64,000 bases of DNA. Origin: RGIG9041 sp045593905. GTDB lineage: Bacteria; Bacillota; Clostridia; Oscillospirales; QAKW01. The notes beneath the pieces were generated by a model, which saw nothing but the letters and a program-made list of their open reading frames with translations, was not told the origin of the DNA and did not search any database. Below, piece by piece: positions 9,281-18,413 of this stretch (the stretch's first letter is position 1; every line of letters begins with the position of its first letter). The stretch is from NCBI GenBank assembly GCA_045593905.1, contig JAZNXL010000014.1, forward strand, positions 1 through 64,000. The letters are read 5' to 3'. The translations under genes and the position numbers were made by a program.

Positions 9281-9306
9281 AGACACCCAAAAGGGTGTCT
9301 TTTTAT
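9281..9306. terminator. Bidirectional terminator between the DUF1846 gene and mntP
   Basis: The perfect hairpin AGACACCC-aaaa-GGGTGTCT has A residues before it and T residues after it, so it can end transcripts converging from both strands. Confidence 0.9.
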
Positions 9307-9307
9307 T

Positions 9308-9895
9308 TTAAAAAAATACGTTTGTTACAAATATTTCTATGCCTATAAAAATAAGTATTGCGCCGCCAAATATACCTGCTTTGCCTGCAAGGCGAGTGCC
9401 TGCTTTTTTGCCGATATATAAACCTGCATAGCAAATAACAAAAGTTACAGCAGCAATTATGAGTGCGCAAACAACAGCGGACACAAGGTTATAGTGCGCT
9501 ATTGTAAAGCCGACCGAAAGCGCGTCGATTGAGGTTGCAATACCCTGAACAATCAGCGCCCAGAGTGTTATGCTTTTATTAAGGCAACAACCTTCGGTGC
9601 AAGGCTCTTTAATACCTTCGTAAAGCATTTTTCCGCCTATGTAAGATAAAAGCAAAAGCGCGATATAGGGAATTGCGAGTTCAAAAACCTTAAAGTATTG
9701 CATAATGGTATGTACACAAAGCCAACCGAGTAGCGGCATAAGCGCCTGAAAGAAAGCAAACACGCCTGCGACTGCGCTCATTTTACGGCGGCGCATACAC
9801 GGTTCGTTAAGGCCGTCGGCAAGCGAAACCGAAAAGGCGTCCATAGCAAGACCTACACCGAGCAGTATACTGTTAAAAATTAAGTTGAAGTCCAT
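9308..9895 (-). CDS. mntP: Manganese efflux pump MntP
   Basis: MntP exports Mn2+ and protects against manganese excess. This 195-residue protein has about six membrane segments and the two-fold repeat of the family. The repeat shows as GLAMDAFSVSLADG in segment 1 (D19 and D27 acidic positions) and GIATSIDALSVGF in the second half. A Cys-rich loop (PCTEGCCLN) lies between the halves. AAAGGAGA precedes the start. It follows a permease gene by 16 bp and is probably co-transcribed with it. No manganese riboswitch is visible directly upstream, but one precedes the P-type ATPase gene 5 kb upstream on the same strand, which suggests a local metal-export theme. Confidence 0.92.
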   Translation of the reverse strand: MDFNLIFNSILLGVGLAMDAFSVSLADGLNEPCMRRRKMSAVAGVFAFFQALMPLLGWLCVHTIMQYFKVFELAIPYIALLLLSYIGGKMLYEGIKEPCTEGCCLNKSITLWALIVQGIATSIDALSVGFTIAHYNLVSAVVCALIIAAVTFVICYAGLYIGKKAGTRLAGKAGIFGGAILIFIGIEIFVTNVFF

Positions 9896-9911
9896 AAAAT
9901 CTCCTTTTAAC

Positions 9912-11033
9912 CTAAATCATATGCAAAAATATTAAAAGTATAACCAAAAACGAAAAATTGAGTGCCGAAAACAGCTTTATGTAGCTTGTCATTTTTTTAG
10001 GGTTATACAAAAGATATGTGCGAAGTGTTATAAGGCTTGCAAGCGAGGCGATGAGCGTTCCTGCACCGCCGATATTAACACCGAGCAAAAGGTCTTTATA
10101 GTTAGTTGTAAACTGTGACAAAAGTATTGCTGAGGGTACATTTGATATAACCTGACAACAAAGTGTTGAAAAAATTAAGGTGCTTTTGGTAAGCAACCAT
10201 TCAAAAAGTTGCTTGATTACACCAATTCGCGCCATATTGCCCGAAAATATAAAAAAGAACACAAAAGTAAAAAGCAGTGGATAGTCTACCATACGCAGTG
10301 CCTTTTTGTCAAGAAAGAGCATGGCTAGCGGTATTATGATAAGACCTGCCAGGTAGGGTATGCCGTGAAAAACAATGGCTATTGAAAGCGCAAACAGAAC
10401 CGAGTAAAGAATTGTGCGCTTTACAGGCAGTTTACAAGGTGCGTCGGCTATTTTTAGCGGCTCGGGTTTTACAAAAATTATACAGCACAGCGTTATTAAA
10501 ATAATCGACAGTACAAACGGCGGTGCCATAATTTTTGTAAACTCTAAAGTGTTTATATTGAATTTTGAATAAAGGTAGAGGTTTTGCGGGTTGCCAAAGG
10601 GTGTTAGCATACCGCCGAGGTTGGCGGCAAGCGTTTGCATTATAAAGGTAAACGCCATAAGGTGCTTTTTGCCTGTGGTATCGAGCACAAAATAGCCAAG
10701 CGGCAAAAAGGTAATAAGCGCCATATCGTTAGCAATAAGCACTGAGCCGATAAAGGTTATGTACACAAGCGCCAAAACACTTGCGCGCAAAGTTTTAAAC
10801 ACCTTTACTATATTTAGCGCGAGTATGTAAAAAAAGTTGATATTTTTAAAGGCGCACACGCAGGCAAGCACACAAAACAGGCAGGTTATTGTTTTAAAAT
10901 CGATATAGCCAAGATACTTGCTGTCGGGCGGTACAAACGCCACTGACACAAGCGCCGCTATAAGCGCAATCACCATAACCGAGTTTGCACGTATAAAGCG
11001 TATTAAATTGTTTTTAAGCTTTAAAAGTGTCAT
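9912..11033 (-). CDS. SLC13/ArsB-type (ion transporter superfamily) permease
   Basis: This 373-residue integral membrane protein has about ten hydrophobic segments. The segment GGMLTPFGNPQNLYLYSKF holds the G-N-P-x-N signature of the ion transporter superfamily (ArsB, NhaD, CitMHS and SLC13 families). A second re-entrant-like motif, NVPSAILLSQF, lies near residue 290. Members move organic anions, arsenite or Na+/H+; the substrate here cannot be told from sequence, and no ars or cit genes are adjacent. It is the first gene of a probable two-gene unit with mntP. The start is at 11033. The ribosome binding site is weak (AGAAAGACG). The upstream region holds direct repeats that may be operators. 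Confidence 0.75.
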   Translation of the reverse strand: MTLLKLKNNLIRFIRANSVMVIALIAALVSVAFVPPDSKYLGYIDFKTITCLFCVLACVCAFKNINFFYILALNIVKVFKTLRASVLALVYITFIGSVLIANDMALITFLPLGYFVLDTTGKKHLMAFTFIMQTLAANLGGMLTPFGNPQNLYLYSKFNINTLEFTKIMAPPFVLSIILITLCCIIFVKPEPLKIADAPCKLPVKRTILYSVLFALSIAIVFHGIPYLAGLIIIPLAMLFLDKKALRMVDYPLLFTFVFFFIFSGNMARIGVIKQLFEWLLTKSTLIFSTLCCQVISNVPSAILLSQFTTNYKDLLLGVNIGGAGTLIASLASLITLRTYLLYNPKKMTSYIKLFSALNFSFLVILLIFLHMI

Positions 11034-11051
11034 TGTCGTCTTTCTTTTATA

Positions 11052-11131
11052 GACTGACTTATATCAGTCTTATTTATATCAGTATTAGTTGTAGGGATTT
11101 TTTCCCTGTAGCATGCGACTTTTTTCCCTGT
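11052..11131 (-). promoter_or_regulatory. Repeat-rich upstream region of the SLC13-type permease (candidate operator)
   Basis: Two repeat families sit here (given in plus orientation). TTATATCAGTCTTA at 11059 and TTATATCAGTATTA at 11074 are 15 bp apart, and the first forms part of the palindrome GACTGACTTATATCAGTC. TTTTTTCCCTGT occurs at 11098 and 11120, 22 bp or two helical turns apart. No regulator gene is adjacent, so operator function is inference. Confidence 0.45.
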
Positions 11132-11137
11132 GGGAAG

Positions 11138-12475
11138 TTACCTTTTTTCTCTTAGTAAAAAGTGTAAAATAAAGGGTATGCTTACAAGGCCTGTTAAGGC
11201 GTCGGCAATAGGTTGTGAAAGAATAATGCCCCAAAGACCAAAAAGGTTGGTTGTGATGATGAGTGTGGGGATAAACATAACGCCCGAGCGCATAAGCGAC
11301 AAAATTGACGATAGCACAGGTCGGCGTGTGCTCTGGTAGAGCATATTGATAGGTACCGACAGTGTTAAAAACATTGTGCCTATGCAGCAGTACCTAAGAG
11401 CCGGAGTGGCTATTTTTAAAACATCGGCGCTTTTTTGAAAAAGCAGCGCAATTTTATCGGCAAAGATAATTGACGGGACAGATATTGCCGAGATAAAGCA
11501 AAGGCCGATGCCCATTGTAACAAGCAGTCCGCGTTTTACTCTGTCGTAGTGTTTTGTTTGCCAGTTAAACGATGCTACAGGCTGATAGCCCTGTCCAATA
11601 CCAAGACCAACGCACATTACAAACGCCGAGAACCTGTGGGCAATGCTCATAGCCGCAATAGCTGCGTCGCCGAACGGACGGGTAAGGTTGTTTAAAAGCC
11701 CGTGCGAGAACGACGAAAGACCTTGGCGGATAAAGGCGGGAAAGCCGATTTTTGAGATTGTGAGGTAGGTTTTTATATCTTTACTGACGGCTGGCAATAA
11801 AAGCTTACTTTGCGCTTGTTTTTTATAAAAAATAACAAGAAGGGTAAAGCTTATTATTTGCGATACGAGTGTTGCAATACCTGCACCGAGTACGCCAAAA
11901 TTAAAGACCATTACCAAAAGGTAGTCGCCGAGGATATTGATTAAACCGCCCGACACCAGCCCGAACATTGCATAAAGCGCCTTGCCCTCGTACCGTAAGT
12001 TATTATTTAAAACAAACGAGCCCATTACAATAGGGCAACCGAGCAGTACACAAGTACCGTATTGCTTTGCATAAGGCAAAATTGTTGCGGTACTGCCTAA
12101 AAATTTAAGCAATGGGGTTAAAAAGATAAGCCCTAACACCATAAACAAAGTGCCTACTGTAATACCGCCGAAAAATGCAGAGGATACGTATTTGTTTGCG
12201 CTTTTTTCATCGCTGTCGGCAAGGTGTTTTGACACCATTGTGCCGCTGCCTTGACCCAGCATAAACGCAATTGCCTGAATTACTGCCTGAAGTGCAAAAA
12301 GTATGCCTGTTGCTGCCTGTGCCGATTTACCAACGGTACCTACAAAGTAGGTATCTGCCATATTATAGATGTTGGTAATAAGCATTGAAAAGGTGGTGGG
12401 AAGCCCGAGCGATACAATAAGGCGGGTAAGAGGTGCGGTTGTCATTTTGTTGTAATGCTTTTGTGCGGTTGTCAT
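11138..12475 (-). CDS. MATE family multidrug/toxin efflux transporter
   Basis: This 445-residue inner-membrane protein has the twelve-helix MATE layout in two homologous halves. Typical segments include LIVSLGLPTTFSMLITNIYN near the N-terminus, DTYFVGTVG, and GLGIGQGYQPVASFNW in the second half. MATE proteins export cationic drugs or metabolites with Na+ or H+. The protein starts MTTAQKHYNKMTTAP, with a short repeated MTTA. AGAAGGCAG sits just upstream of the first ATG, so that start is used. It resembles the Clostridial DinF/NorM-like group. No adjacent regulator shows a substrate. Confidence 0.9.
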   Translation of the reverse strand: MTTAQKHYNKMTTAPLTRLIVSLGLPTTFSMLITNIYNMADTYFVGTVGKSAQAATGILFALQAVIQAIAFMLGQGSGTMVSKHLADSDEKSANKYVSSAFFGGITVGTLFMVLGLIFLTPLLKFLGSTATILPYAKQYGTCVLLGCPIVMGSFVLNNNLRYEGKALYAMFGLVSGGLINILGDYLLVMVFNFGVLGAGIATLVSQIISFTLLVIFYKKQAQSKLLLPAVSKDIKTYLTISKIGFPAFIRQGLSSFSHGLLNNLTRPFGDAAIAAMSIAHRFSAFVMCVGLGIGQGYQPVASFNWQTKHYDRVKRGLLVTMGIGLCFISAISVPSIIFADKIALLFQKSADVLKIATPALRYCCIGTMFLTLSVPINMLYQSTRRPVLSSILSLMRSGVMFIPTLIITTNLFGLWGIILSQPIADALTGLVSIPFILHFLLREKR

Positions 12476-12538
12476 TTATACTGCCTTCTTTTTTATAATA
12501 TAAAAATTATACTCTTTTAATTTAATAATTGCAATAAA

Positions 12539-12560
12539 AAAGAGCCTTACGGCTCTTTTT
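12539..12560. terminator. Terminator following the P-type ATPase gene
   Basis: The hairpin AGAGCC-ttac-GGCTCT has A and T runs on both sides. It ends the ATPase transcript on the minus strand and overlaps the final codons of that gene. Confidence 0.85.
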
Positions 12561-15208
12561 TAGTTTTTGTGTTTTACAAGTCCTATTGCTTTAGAAATTT
12601 CCATAACGACAAGCGGGATAAGAACAAGACCTAAGCAGATGATGTATTCGGAAATACCTAAAAGCTCGAGACCGAAAGCATCGCGAACACCGGGGAGTAT
12701 GCAAATAAGCATTGTAAGAACAAAAGCGGCAATTGCCGAGAGGTTTAAGGTCTTGTTACCGAAAAAGCCGATTTTGAAGAGCGACTTATCAGAGCGCATA
12801 TTGAACGATTGAACAATTTGTGAAAGCGCAAGAACTATAAACGCCATTGTTTCGCCTCTGTGAAGAGCGGGTGAAGATGCGGCGAGTGTTGAAATTTCGT
12901 TAAATTTAACACCGCAACCGAGCCAGAAAGCAGCAAGGGTGAGTGCTGCAAACATAACGCCCTGTAAAATAACACGAACACCAAAGCCATTTGCAAAGAT
13001 GCCTTCGTTTTTGGGCTTGGGTTTATTTTCCATAATACCGTCTTCAACATCTTCCATACCGAGTGCGATTGCGGGTAGCGAGTCGGTTACAAGGTTTATC
13101 CATAAAAGCTGCATTGAAAGAAGCGGAGCTTGTTTCCACAAAATCATAGCAAGGAACACTGTGATTACCTCGCCGATGTTTGTGCCGAGTAGGTAGCCTA
13201 CAACCTTTTTGATGTTAGCATAAATGCCTCTGCCTTCACGAACGGCATCAACTATTGTTGCAAAGTTGTCGTCGGTAAGTGTCATATCGGCAGCGCCTTT
13301 TGCAACGTCGGTGCCTGTAATACCCATAGCGCAACCGATGTCGGCGGCTTTGAGTGCGGGTGCGTCGTTAACGCCGTCGCCTGTCATTGACACAACGCGG
13401 TCTTTTCGTTGCCATGCTTTTACTATACGAATTTTGTTTTCGGGTGATACACGGGCATAAACCGAGATTTTTTCGATTTTTTCATCCAGCTCGGTGTCGG
13501 TTAAAAGGTCAAGATCTGCGCCTGTGAGCGCAAGGTCGCCTTGTTCGAAAATTCCAAGTTCTTTTGCGATTGCGGTTGCGGTTACAACGTGGTCGCCTGT
13601 AATCATAACAACCTTAATACCTGCTTTTTTACAAAGCTTAACGGCATCGCGGGCTTCGGGACGGGGCGGGTCAATCATACCAACAAGGCCCATAAAGGTG
13701 AGGTCACACTCTAAAAGCTCGGGGGTGGGGTTTTCGGGAACCTCGTCAATTTCTTTATAAGCAACTGCGAGCACGCGAAGAGCGTCACGGCTCATAGCCT
13801 CGGTAATTTCTTTTGCCTTTTCGATGTTGCCGTTAATTATGCGTGTTGACATTATATCAAACGCGCCCTTAACAATAACAATGTTTTTGCCGTCGATTTT
13901 GTTAACGGTTGTCATAAGCTTTCTGTCTGAGTCGAAAGGAAGCTCGGCAAGGCGGGGGTATGAGTTGTTTATATCGTCTTTTAAGATGCCGTTCTTTTGT
14001 GCGCAAAGAACGATTGCGGTTTCGGTGGGGTCGCCGATGTGTTTTTCTTCGCCGTTTTCAATAACTACCGAGCCGTCACAACAAAGTGTTGCATAAGTTA
14101 AAAGCTTGTGGTAGTTTGTATCGTTTTTTGAGGTTAGTTTGTTATAGTCGGCATCTTCTGTGTATGCAGCGGTAAGTGTCATACGGTTTTGGGTAAGAGT
14201 ACCTGTTTTATCAGAGCAGATAACCGATGCGCTGCCGAGTGTTTCAACTGCGGGCAGGCGGCGGATAAGCGCGTTCTTTTTAACCATACGCTGAACGCCG
14301 ATTGAAAGAACAACGGTAACGATTGCAGGAAGACCCTCGGGGATAGCCGATACTGCAAGAGATACTGCGGTCATAAACATATCCATTGGGTTTAAGTCAT
14401 TTAAAAGGCCCACAACAAAAATGATAGCGCAACAGCCAAGCGCGATAAAGCCGAGGTATTTACCAAGGTTTGCGAGTTTTTGTTGGAGCGGGGTCTGGGT
14501 TTCTTCTTCGCTGTCTAAAAGGTTTGCGATTTTACCCATTTGTGTATCCATACCTGTTTCGGTTACAACTGCGGTTGCGGTACCGTAGGTGATTGAACAG
14601 CCCGAGAACACCATATTTGTTCTATCGCCGATAGGAGCGTTAAGCTCTACCTCGGCTTCGGCGTCTTTTTCTGACGGAACTGATTCGCCTGTGAGTGCCG
14701 ATTCTTCTGATTTTAAGCTGACGCTTGTTAAAAGGCGGGCATCGGCAGGGATAAAGTCGCCTGCTTCGAGCTTGATAATATCGCCCGGTACAAGCGAAGC
14801 TGCGTCGATTATTGTTTCGACACCGTCGCGGATAACGCGCGCGTGGGGTGCTGACATATTTTTAAGAGCATCAAGAGCTTTTTCAGCCTTGCTCTCTTGT
14901 ACAACGCCCATTACTGCGTTAAGAATTACAATAAGTAAAATGAGTGCGGGTTCAAAAAATTCTTTTGGGTTTTTTTCAACGCACGCGATTACAAATGAAA
15001 CGAGAGCGGCAACGATTAAAATGATAATCATTGCGTCTTTGAACTGGTCAAAAAAGCGCTGAAGTGTTGTCTTTTTTGCTTTTTGTTTTAGTTTGTTTTC
15101 GCCGTGCTTTTCAAGGCGCTGGGCAACTGACTGTTTTGAAAGGCCTGTTTGTTTGTCTGTTTCAAGCTCTTTTAAAACGCTGTCGCGGTCAAGATTGTGT
15201 GCAACCAT
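12560..15208 (-). CDS. Type IIA P-type cation ATPase, probable Mn2+/Ca2+ exporter
   Basis: This 882-residue pump has the full type IIA layout. Features are an N-terminal cation ATPase segment, TGES (about 173-176), the ion-binding PEGLP at 290-294, the phosphorylation motif DKTGTLT with Asp333, TGDGVNDAPA in the hinge, and membrane-segment motifs NIGEV and NLVTDSLPAIALG. These match SERCA-type Ca2+ sites. Lactococcal relatives with the same riboswitch export Mn2+, so the yybP-ykoY element upstream makes Mn2+ the likelier physiological signal. TGGAGGTATTTTTTA precedes the start. Gene ends at a terminator and appears monocistronic. Confidence 0.93.
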   Translation of the reverse strand: MVAHNLDRDSVLKELETDKQTGLSKQSVAQRLEKHGENKLKQKAKKTTLQRFFDQFKDAMIIILIVAALVSFVIACVEKNPKEFFEPALILLIVILNAVMGVVQESKAEKALDALKNMSAPHARVIRDGVETIIDAASLVPGDIIKLEAGDFIPADARLLTSVSLKSEESALTGESVPSEKDAEAEVELNAPIGDRTNMVFSGCSITYGTATAVVTETGMDTQMGKIANLLDSEEETQTPLQQKLANLGKYLGFIALGCCAIIFVVGLLNDLNPMDMFMTAVSLAVSAIPEGLPAIVTVVLSIGVQRMVKKNALIRRLPAVETLGSASVICSDKTGTLTQNRMTLTAAYTEDADYNKLTSKNDTNYHKLLTYATLCCDGSVVIENGEEKHIGDPTETAIVLCAQKNGILKDDINNSYPRLAELPFDSDRKLMTTVNKIDGKNIVIVKGAFDIMSTRIINGNIEKAKEITEAMSRDALRVLAVAYKEIDEVPENPTPELLECDLTFMGLVGMIDPPRPEARDAVKLCKKAGIKVVMITGDHVVTATAIAKELGIFEQGDLALTGADLDLLTDTELDEKIEKISVYARVSPENKIRIVKAWQRKDRVVSMTGDGVNDAPALKAADIGCAMGITGTDVAKGAADMTLTDDNFATIVDAVREGRGIYANIKKVVGYLLGTNIGEVITVFLAMILWKQAPLLSMQLLWINLVTDSLPAIALGMEDVEDGIMENKPKPKNEGIFANGFGVRVILQGVMFAALTLAAFWLGCGVKFNEISTLAASSPALHRGETMAFIVLALSQIVQSFNMRSDKSLFKIGFFGNKTLNLSAIAAFVLTMLICILPGVRDAFGLELLGISEYIICLGLVLIPLVVMEISKAIGLVKHKN

Positions 15209-15233
15209 TAAAAAATACCTCCATAAATCAATA

Positions 15234-15352
15234 AAGACTTATCTGCAGTAAAAGTGCAGATAAGTCTTGTCATTTAAGAAAAAGCCAGAAACTAAAAGCT
15301 TCATGATGTTGACTTTTACACACAAAGAGTGTTGACTACTCCCTTTATCTAC
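15234..15352 (-). promoter_or_regulatory. yybP-ykoY (Mn2+) riboswitch with overlapping intrinsic terminator
   Basis: Read on the minus strand, the leader has AAAGGGAGTAG, then GTCAACATC, TGGC and ATGACAAGACTT. These are the order and key bases of the yybP-ykoY aptamer. P1 pairs AGATAA (plus 15345-15350) with TTATCT (plus 15258-15263). The 3' strand of P1 is also the 5' arm of a 14-bp hairpin (plus 15234-15247 with 15255-15268, AAGACTTATCTGCA). Aptamer and hairpin are therefore mutually exclusive. Metal binding would stabilise P1 and prevent the hairpin, turning the exporter on. The T run after the hairpin is weak (TCTTTATTGATTT). The match is from memory of the motif, not a covariance search. 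Confidence 0.85.
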
Positions 15353-15373
15353 AAGAATAATATCATACAAAAT

Positions 15374-16687
15374 TTACTTTTTCAAGCATTTATTTGCAAA
15401 TTTAAAATATATTAACAAAATAGCAGAAGTTGCAACCGCCCACGAAACAGGGTAGCAAAAGGCGGTTAGGGTAAAGCTTTTAACACGCCTTGCAATAAAC
15501 GACATTATCACGCGGGTTAACAGCTCGGCAATACCTGTTATTGCCGCAAGGTAGGGTAGCTTTAGTCCAAAAAGCGCGTAGCGAAGTATTATTACAACTG
15601 AGAGCAAAAACAAAAACGGCGCGACTGTGTTTGTAAGCGTTACAAGGTGGTTTGAAACTGACGACACGTTTTTTGTGATTAAAAGCGGAGTGAAATATTT
15701 ACAAAACAGTATTAAAAACGCTGATGTTACAGCAGATGCGAAAAGCCCGATTATAACGGTTTTTTTAATACAGCTTTTGGCGCGCTCGCCCTCACCCCTG
15801 CCAATACTGCGGGCAACAAAGTTACAGGCGGTACTGCCAAGGGCACAAAAAGCATCGGTTGCAAAGTGCTCAATTTTAAAAAACACCGATACCGCCGCCA
15901 CCTCGTTTAGCGAAAACGTGTTAAATGCCGATTGCACAAACGCCGCGCCTACGCCTTTTGCAGAGTGAGATACCATCATTGGCAGACCGCTTTTTAAAAG
16001 CGGTTTTACAAACTCTTTTTTGAGCAGCAGGTCGTGCTTTTTAATATGCAGTCGAGGTTCTTTTTTTATAATGTATATAAACGCTATAACGGTGCATACA
16101 AAAAAGCCGGAGAGTGTTGAGAGTGCCGCGCCGACTGTACCGAGCTTTACAAATTTTATAAACAGGTAATCGAGCGCAACGTTTATAACAAGCATAATAG
16201 CCGAAAACCACAGCAACAGCTTTGATTTTGAAACGGCACACAAAAGCGCACCCAACAGGTTATAAAGACACATTATTATAATACCGCACGATATTGTAAT
16301 GATGTAAGAGTATGCAAAGTCATAAAAGCTTTTTTGGGTGTTTAAAAGCCGTAACAAAAACGGCATACAAAAAACGAGCACAAGCGAAAGGGCAATTGAG
16401 CCTGCTACGCAAAGCGAGAGCGCGTTGCCGATTGCTTTTTTAAAGCCGTTAGTATCGTCTTTGCCAATATAGTGCGAGGCGATTGCTGAAAACCCGTGCG
16501 AAAACCCTAACAAAAAGCCTTGTATAACAAACATTATTGTTGATACCGAGCCAACACCTGCAACCGCCTCTTTGCCGAGCAGTCTGCCTATTATGATAAT
16601 ATCGCAGACGTTATAAAACAGTACGAGCGTGTAGCCAAGGTATAAAGGATATGAGCGATTTAGTATTTGTTTTGTTATATTGTCCAT
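15374..16687 (-). CDS. MATE family efflux transporter
   Basis: A second MATE protein of 437 residues with about twelve membrane segments. Recognisable parts are NVCDIIIIGRLLGKEAVAGV near the N-terminus and the second-half AAVSVFFKIEHFATDAFCALG. It is only distantly similar to the gene at 11138, so this is not a recent duplication. The substrate is unknown. The start at 16687 lacks a strong ribosome binding site. The gene lies between the guaB terminator and the manganese riboswitch, and its own stop is followed by the riboswitch region without an obvious terminator. Confidence 0.88.
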   Translation of the reverse strand: MDNITKQILNRSYPLYLGYTLVLFYNVCDIIIIGRLLGKEAVAGVGSVSTIMFVIQGFLLGFSHGFSAIASHYIGKDDTNGFKKAIGNALSLCVAGSIALSLVLVFCMPFLLRLLNTQKSFYDFAYSYIITISCGIIIMCLYNLLGALLCAVSKSKLLLWFSAIMLVINVALDYLFIKFVKLGTVGAALSTLSGFFVCTVIAFIYIIKKEPRLHIKKHDLLLKKEFVKPLLKSGLPMMVSHSAKGVGAAFVQSAFNTFSLNEVAAVSVFFKIEHFATDAFCALGSTACNFVARSIGRGEGERAKSCIKKTVIIGLFASAVTSAFLILFCKYFTPLLITKNVSSVSNHLVTLTNTVAPFLFLLSVVIILRYALFGLKLPYLAAITGIAELLTRVIMSFIARRVKSFTLTAFCYPVSWAVATSAILLIYFKFANKCLKK

Positions 16688-16709
16688 ATAAATATTTTGG
16701 ACAAAAAAT

Positions 16710-16742
16710 AAAGAACTACTCGTTTTGAGTAGTTCTTTAAAA
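16710..16742. terminator. Terminator following guaB
   Basis: The 12-bp hairpin AAAGAACTACTC / GAGTAGTTCTTT has a 5-base loop and A/T-rich flanks. It lies directly after the guaB stop codon on the minus strand. Confidence 0.88.
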
Positions 16743-16744
16743 TA

Positions 16745-18244
16745 TTAGTTGTTGCTTGAGTCTTTTACAAGTACGTCGTGAGCGCCGCCCTCAACGATTG
16801 AAACTGAGCTTACAAGGGTAAGCTTTGCTTTTTGTTGGAGTTCGGGAATTGTGAGTGCGCCGCAGTTACACATTGTTGATTTAATTTTTGAAAGGGTAAC
16901 TGCCATATTGTCGTGAAGGGGACCTGCGTATGGAACGTAGCAGTCAACACCCTCAACAAACGAGAGCTTGCCTGCGCCGCCAAGGTCGTAGCGCTGCCAG
17001 TTACGAGCACGTGCCGAGCCTTCGCCCCAGTACTCTTTCATATAACTGCCGTTTACAAGAATTTTGTTTGTAGGTGACTCGTCAAAGCGTGAGAAGTATC
17101 TGCCAAGCATACAGAAGTCGCAACCCATTGCAAGAGCGAGAGTGATGTGGTAGTCGTGAACGATACCGCCGTCAGAACAAAAAGGAACGTAAACGCCTTT
17201 TTCTTCAAAGTATTTATCGCGGGCAGCTGCAACATCGATTACTGCTGTTGCTTGTCCTCTGCCAATACCTTTGGTTTCGCGGGTGATACAAATTGAACCG
17301 CCGCCGATACCTATTTTAATAAAGTCAGCGCCTGCATCAGCCAAAAAGTTAAAGCCTTCGGCGTCAACAACGTTACCTGCACCAACCTTAACGGTGTCGC
17401 CGTATTTGTCACGAATCCATTTAATTGTGCGGCTTTGCCACTCTGAATAACCCTCTGATGAGTCGATACAAAGAACGTCGGCACCTGCTTCAACAAGAGC
17501 AGGAACGCGTGTTTCGTAGTCGCGGGTGTTAATACCTGCGCCAACAATGTAGCGTTTTGCGTTATCTAAAAGCTCGCAGGGGTTTTCTTTGTGCTGGTCG
17601 TAGTCTTTTCTGAATACAAACGCATAAAGTGAGCCGTCTTTTTCAACAAGCGGAAGCGCGTTGAGTTTGTTGTCCCAGATTATGTCGTTTGCGACTTTAA
17701 GAGATGTGTCAGCGGGTGCTGTAACAAGCTTTGAAAGGGGAGTCATAAAGGTTTCTACCTTTTGGGTTGGCTCCATACGTGACACGCGGTAGTCGCGGCT
17801 TGTAACAATACCTAAAAGTTTGCCGTGAGCTGTGCCGTCGTCAGTTACTGCTACGGTTGAAAAACCGTTGTCTTCTTTGAGTTTTAAAACGTCGGCAAGT
17901 GTGTCGGTGGGTTTTATGTTAGAGGCTGATACAACAAAACCTGCTTTATAGTTTTTTACACGGCGTACCATTTCAGCTTGCTGCTCGACTGTTTGTGAGC
18001 CGTATATAAACGAAACGCCGCCCTCTTTTGCAAGAGCAATTGCCATTGTGTCGTTTGAAACCGACTGCATAATTGCTGAAATAAGCGGGATATTGAGTGA
18101 AAGCGCCGGCTCTTCGCCTTTTTTAAACTTAACGAGCGGGGTTTTGAGTGATACTTTTGTGGGGATGCACTCTGCGCTGCTGTAACCCGGTACTAAAAGA
18201 TATTCGCTAAAAGTATGTGATGGTTGGTCGTAATAAAATGCCAT
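16745..18244 (-). CDS. guaB: Inosine-5'-monophosphate dehydrogenase
   Basis: IMPDH oxidises IMP to XMP with NAD+, the committed step to guanine nucleotides. The 499-residue protein has the TIM barrel interrupted by two CBS domains (about 105-220). The catalytic loop reads IGGGSICITRE with Cys319, and an R-Y dyad (NWQRYDLG) lies in the mobile flap. The loop has GGGSICITRE rather than the common GPGSICTTR, so it belongs to a divergent IMPDH branch. An upstream in-frame ATG would add seven residues, but AAAGGAGAGG directly precedes the ATG at 18244, so that start is used. The gene is monocistronic and divergent from the amino-acid transporter operon. Confidence 0.93.
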   Translation of the reverse strand: MAFYYDQPSHTFSEYLLVPGYSSAECIPTKVSLKTPLVKFKKGEEPALSLNIPLISAIMQSVSNDTMAIALAKEGGVSFIYGSQTVEQQAEMVRRVKNYKAGFVVSASNIKPTDTLADVLKLKEDNGFSTVAVTDDGTAHGKLLGIVTSRDYRVSRMEPTQKVETFMTPLSKLVTAPADTSLKVANDIIWDNKLNALPLVEKDGSLYAFVFRKDYDQHKENPCELLDNAKRYIVGAGINTRDYETRVPALVEAGADVLCIDSSEGYSEWQSRTIKWIRDKYGDTVKVGAGNVVDAEGFNFLADAGADFIKIGIGGGSICITRETKGIGRGQATAVIDVAAARDKYFEEKGVYVPFCSDGGIVHDYHITLALAMGCDFCMLGRYFSRFDESPTNKILVNGSYMKEYWGEGSARARNWQRYDLGGAGKLSFVEGVDCYVPYAGPLHDNMAVTLSKIKSTMCNCGALTIPELQQKAKLTLVSSVSIVEGGAHDVLVKDSSNN

Positions 18245-18324
18245 ATAGCCTCTCCTTTTTTTCATTATTATATATTTTTACTATTATAACTCATTGATGC
18301 AAAAATTTAAAGTGTTTTTTAAAA

Positions 18325-18413
18325 ATGAATAAAAATTCAAAATATGTTGCATTTATGCAAATAAATATTCAAAAAAATATTAAAAAATATATTGACAATA
18401 TGAATATTATGCA
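18325..18413 (+). promoter_or_regulatory. ArgR/AhrC-box-like operators upstream of the amino-acid ABC transporter
   Basis: ATGAATAAAAATTCAA at 18325-18340 closely matches the Bacillus arginine box (CATGAATAAAAATKCAAK). A weaker copy, ATGCAAATAAATATTCAA, lies at about 18355-18372. TGAATATTATGCA at 18401-18413 sits between the -35 and -10 of the promoter. This arrangement is typical of arginine-responsive repression. It also hints that the transported substrate is arginine or a related basic amino acid. Confidence 0.6.

Noticed and set aside
9308..9911. A second yybP-ykoY riboswitch directly before mntP
   Set aside because: Only 16 bp separates mntP from the preceding permease gene, and no GGGAGTAG or CAAGACT elements occur before that permease gene.
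12567..15062. Plus-strand reading frames across the P-type ATPase gene
   Set aside because: They are low-complexity Ser/Thr/Ile-rich shadows of the minus-strand gene with no start signals.
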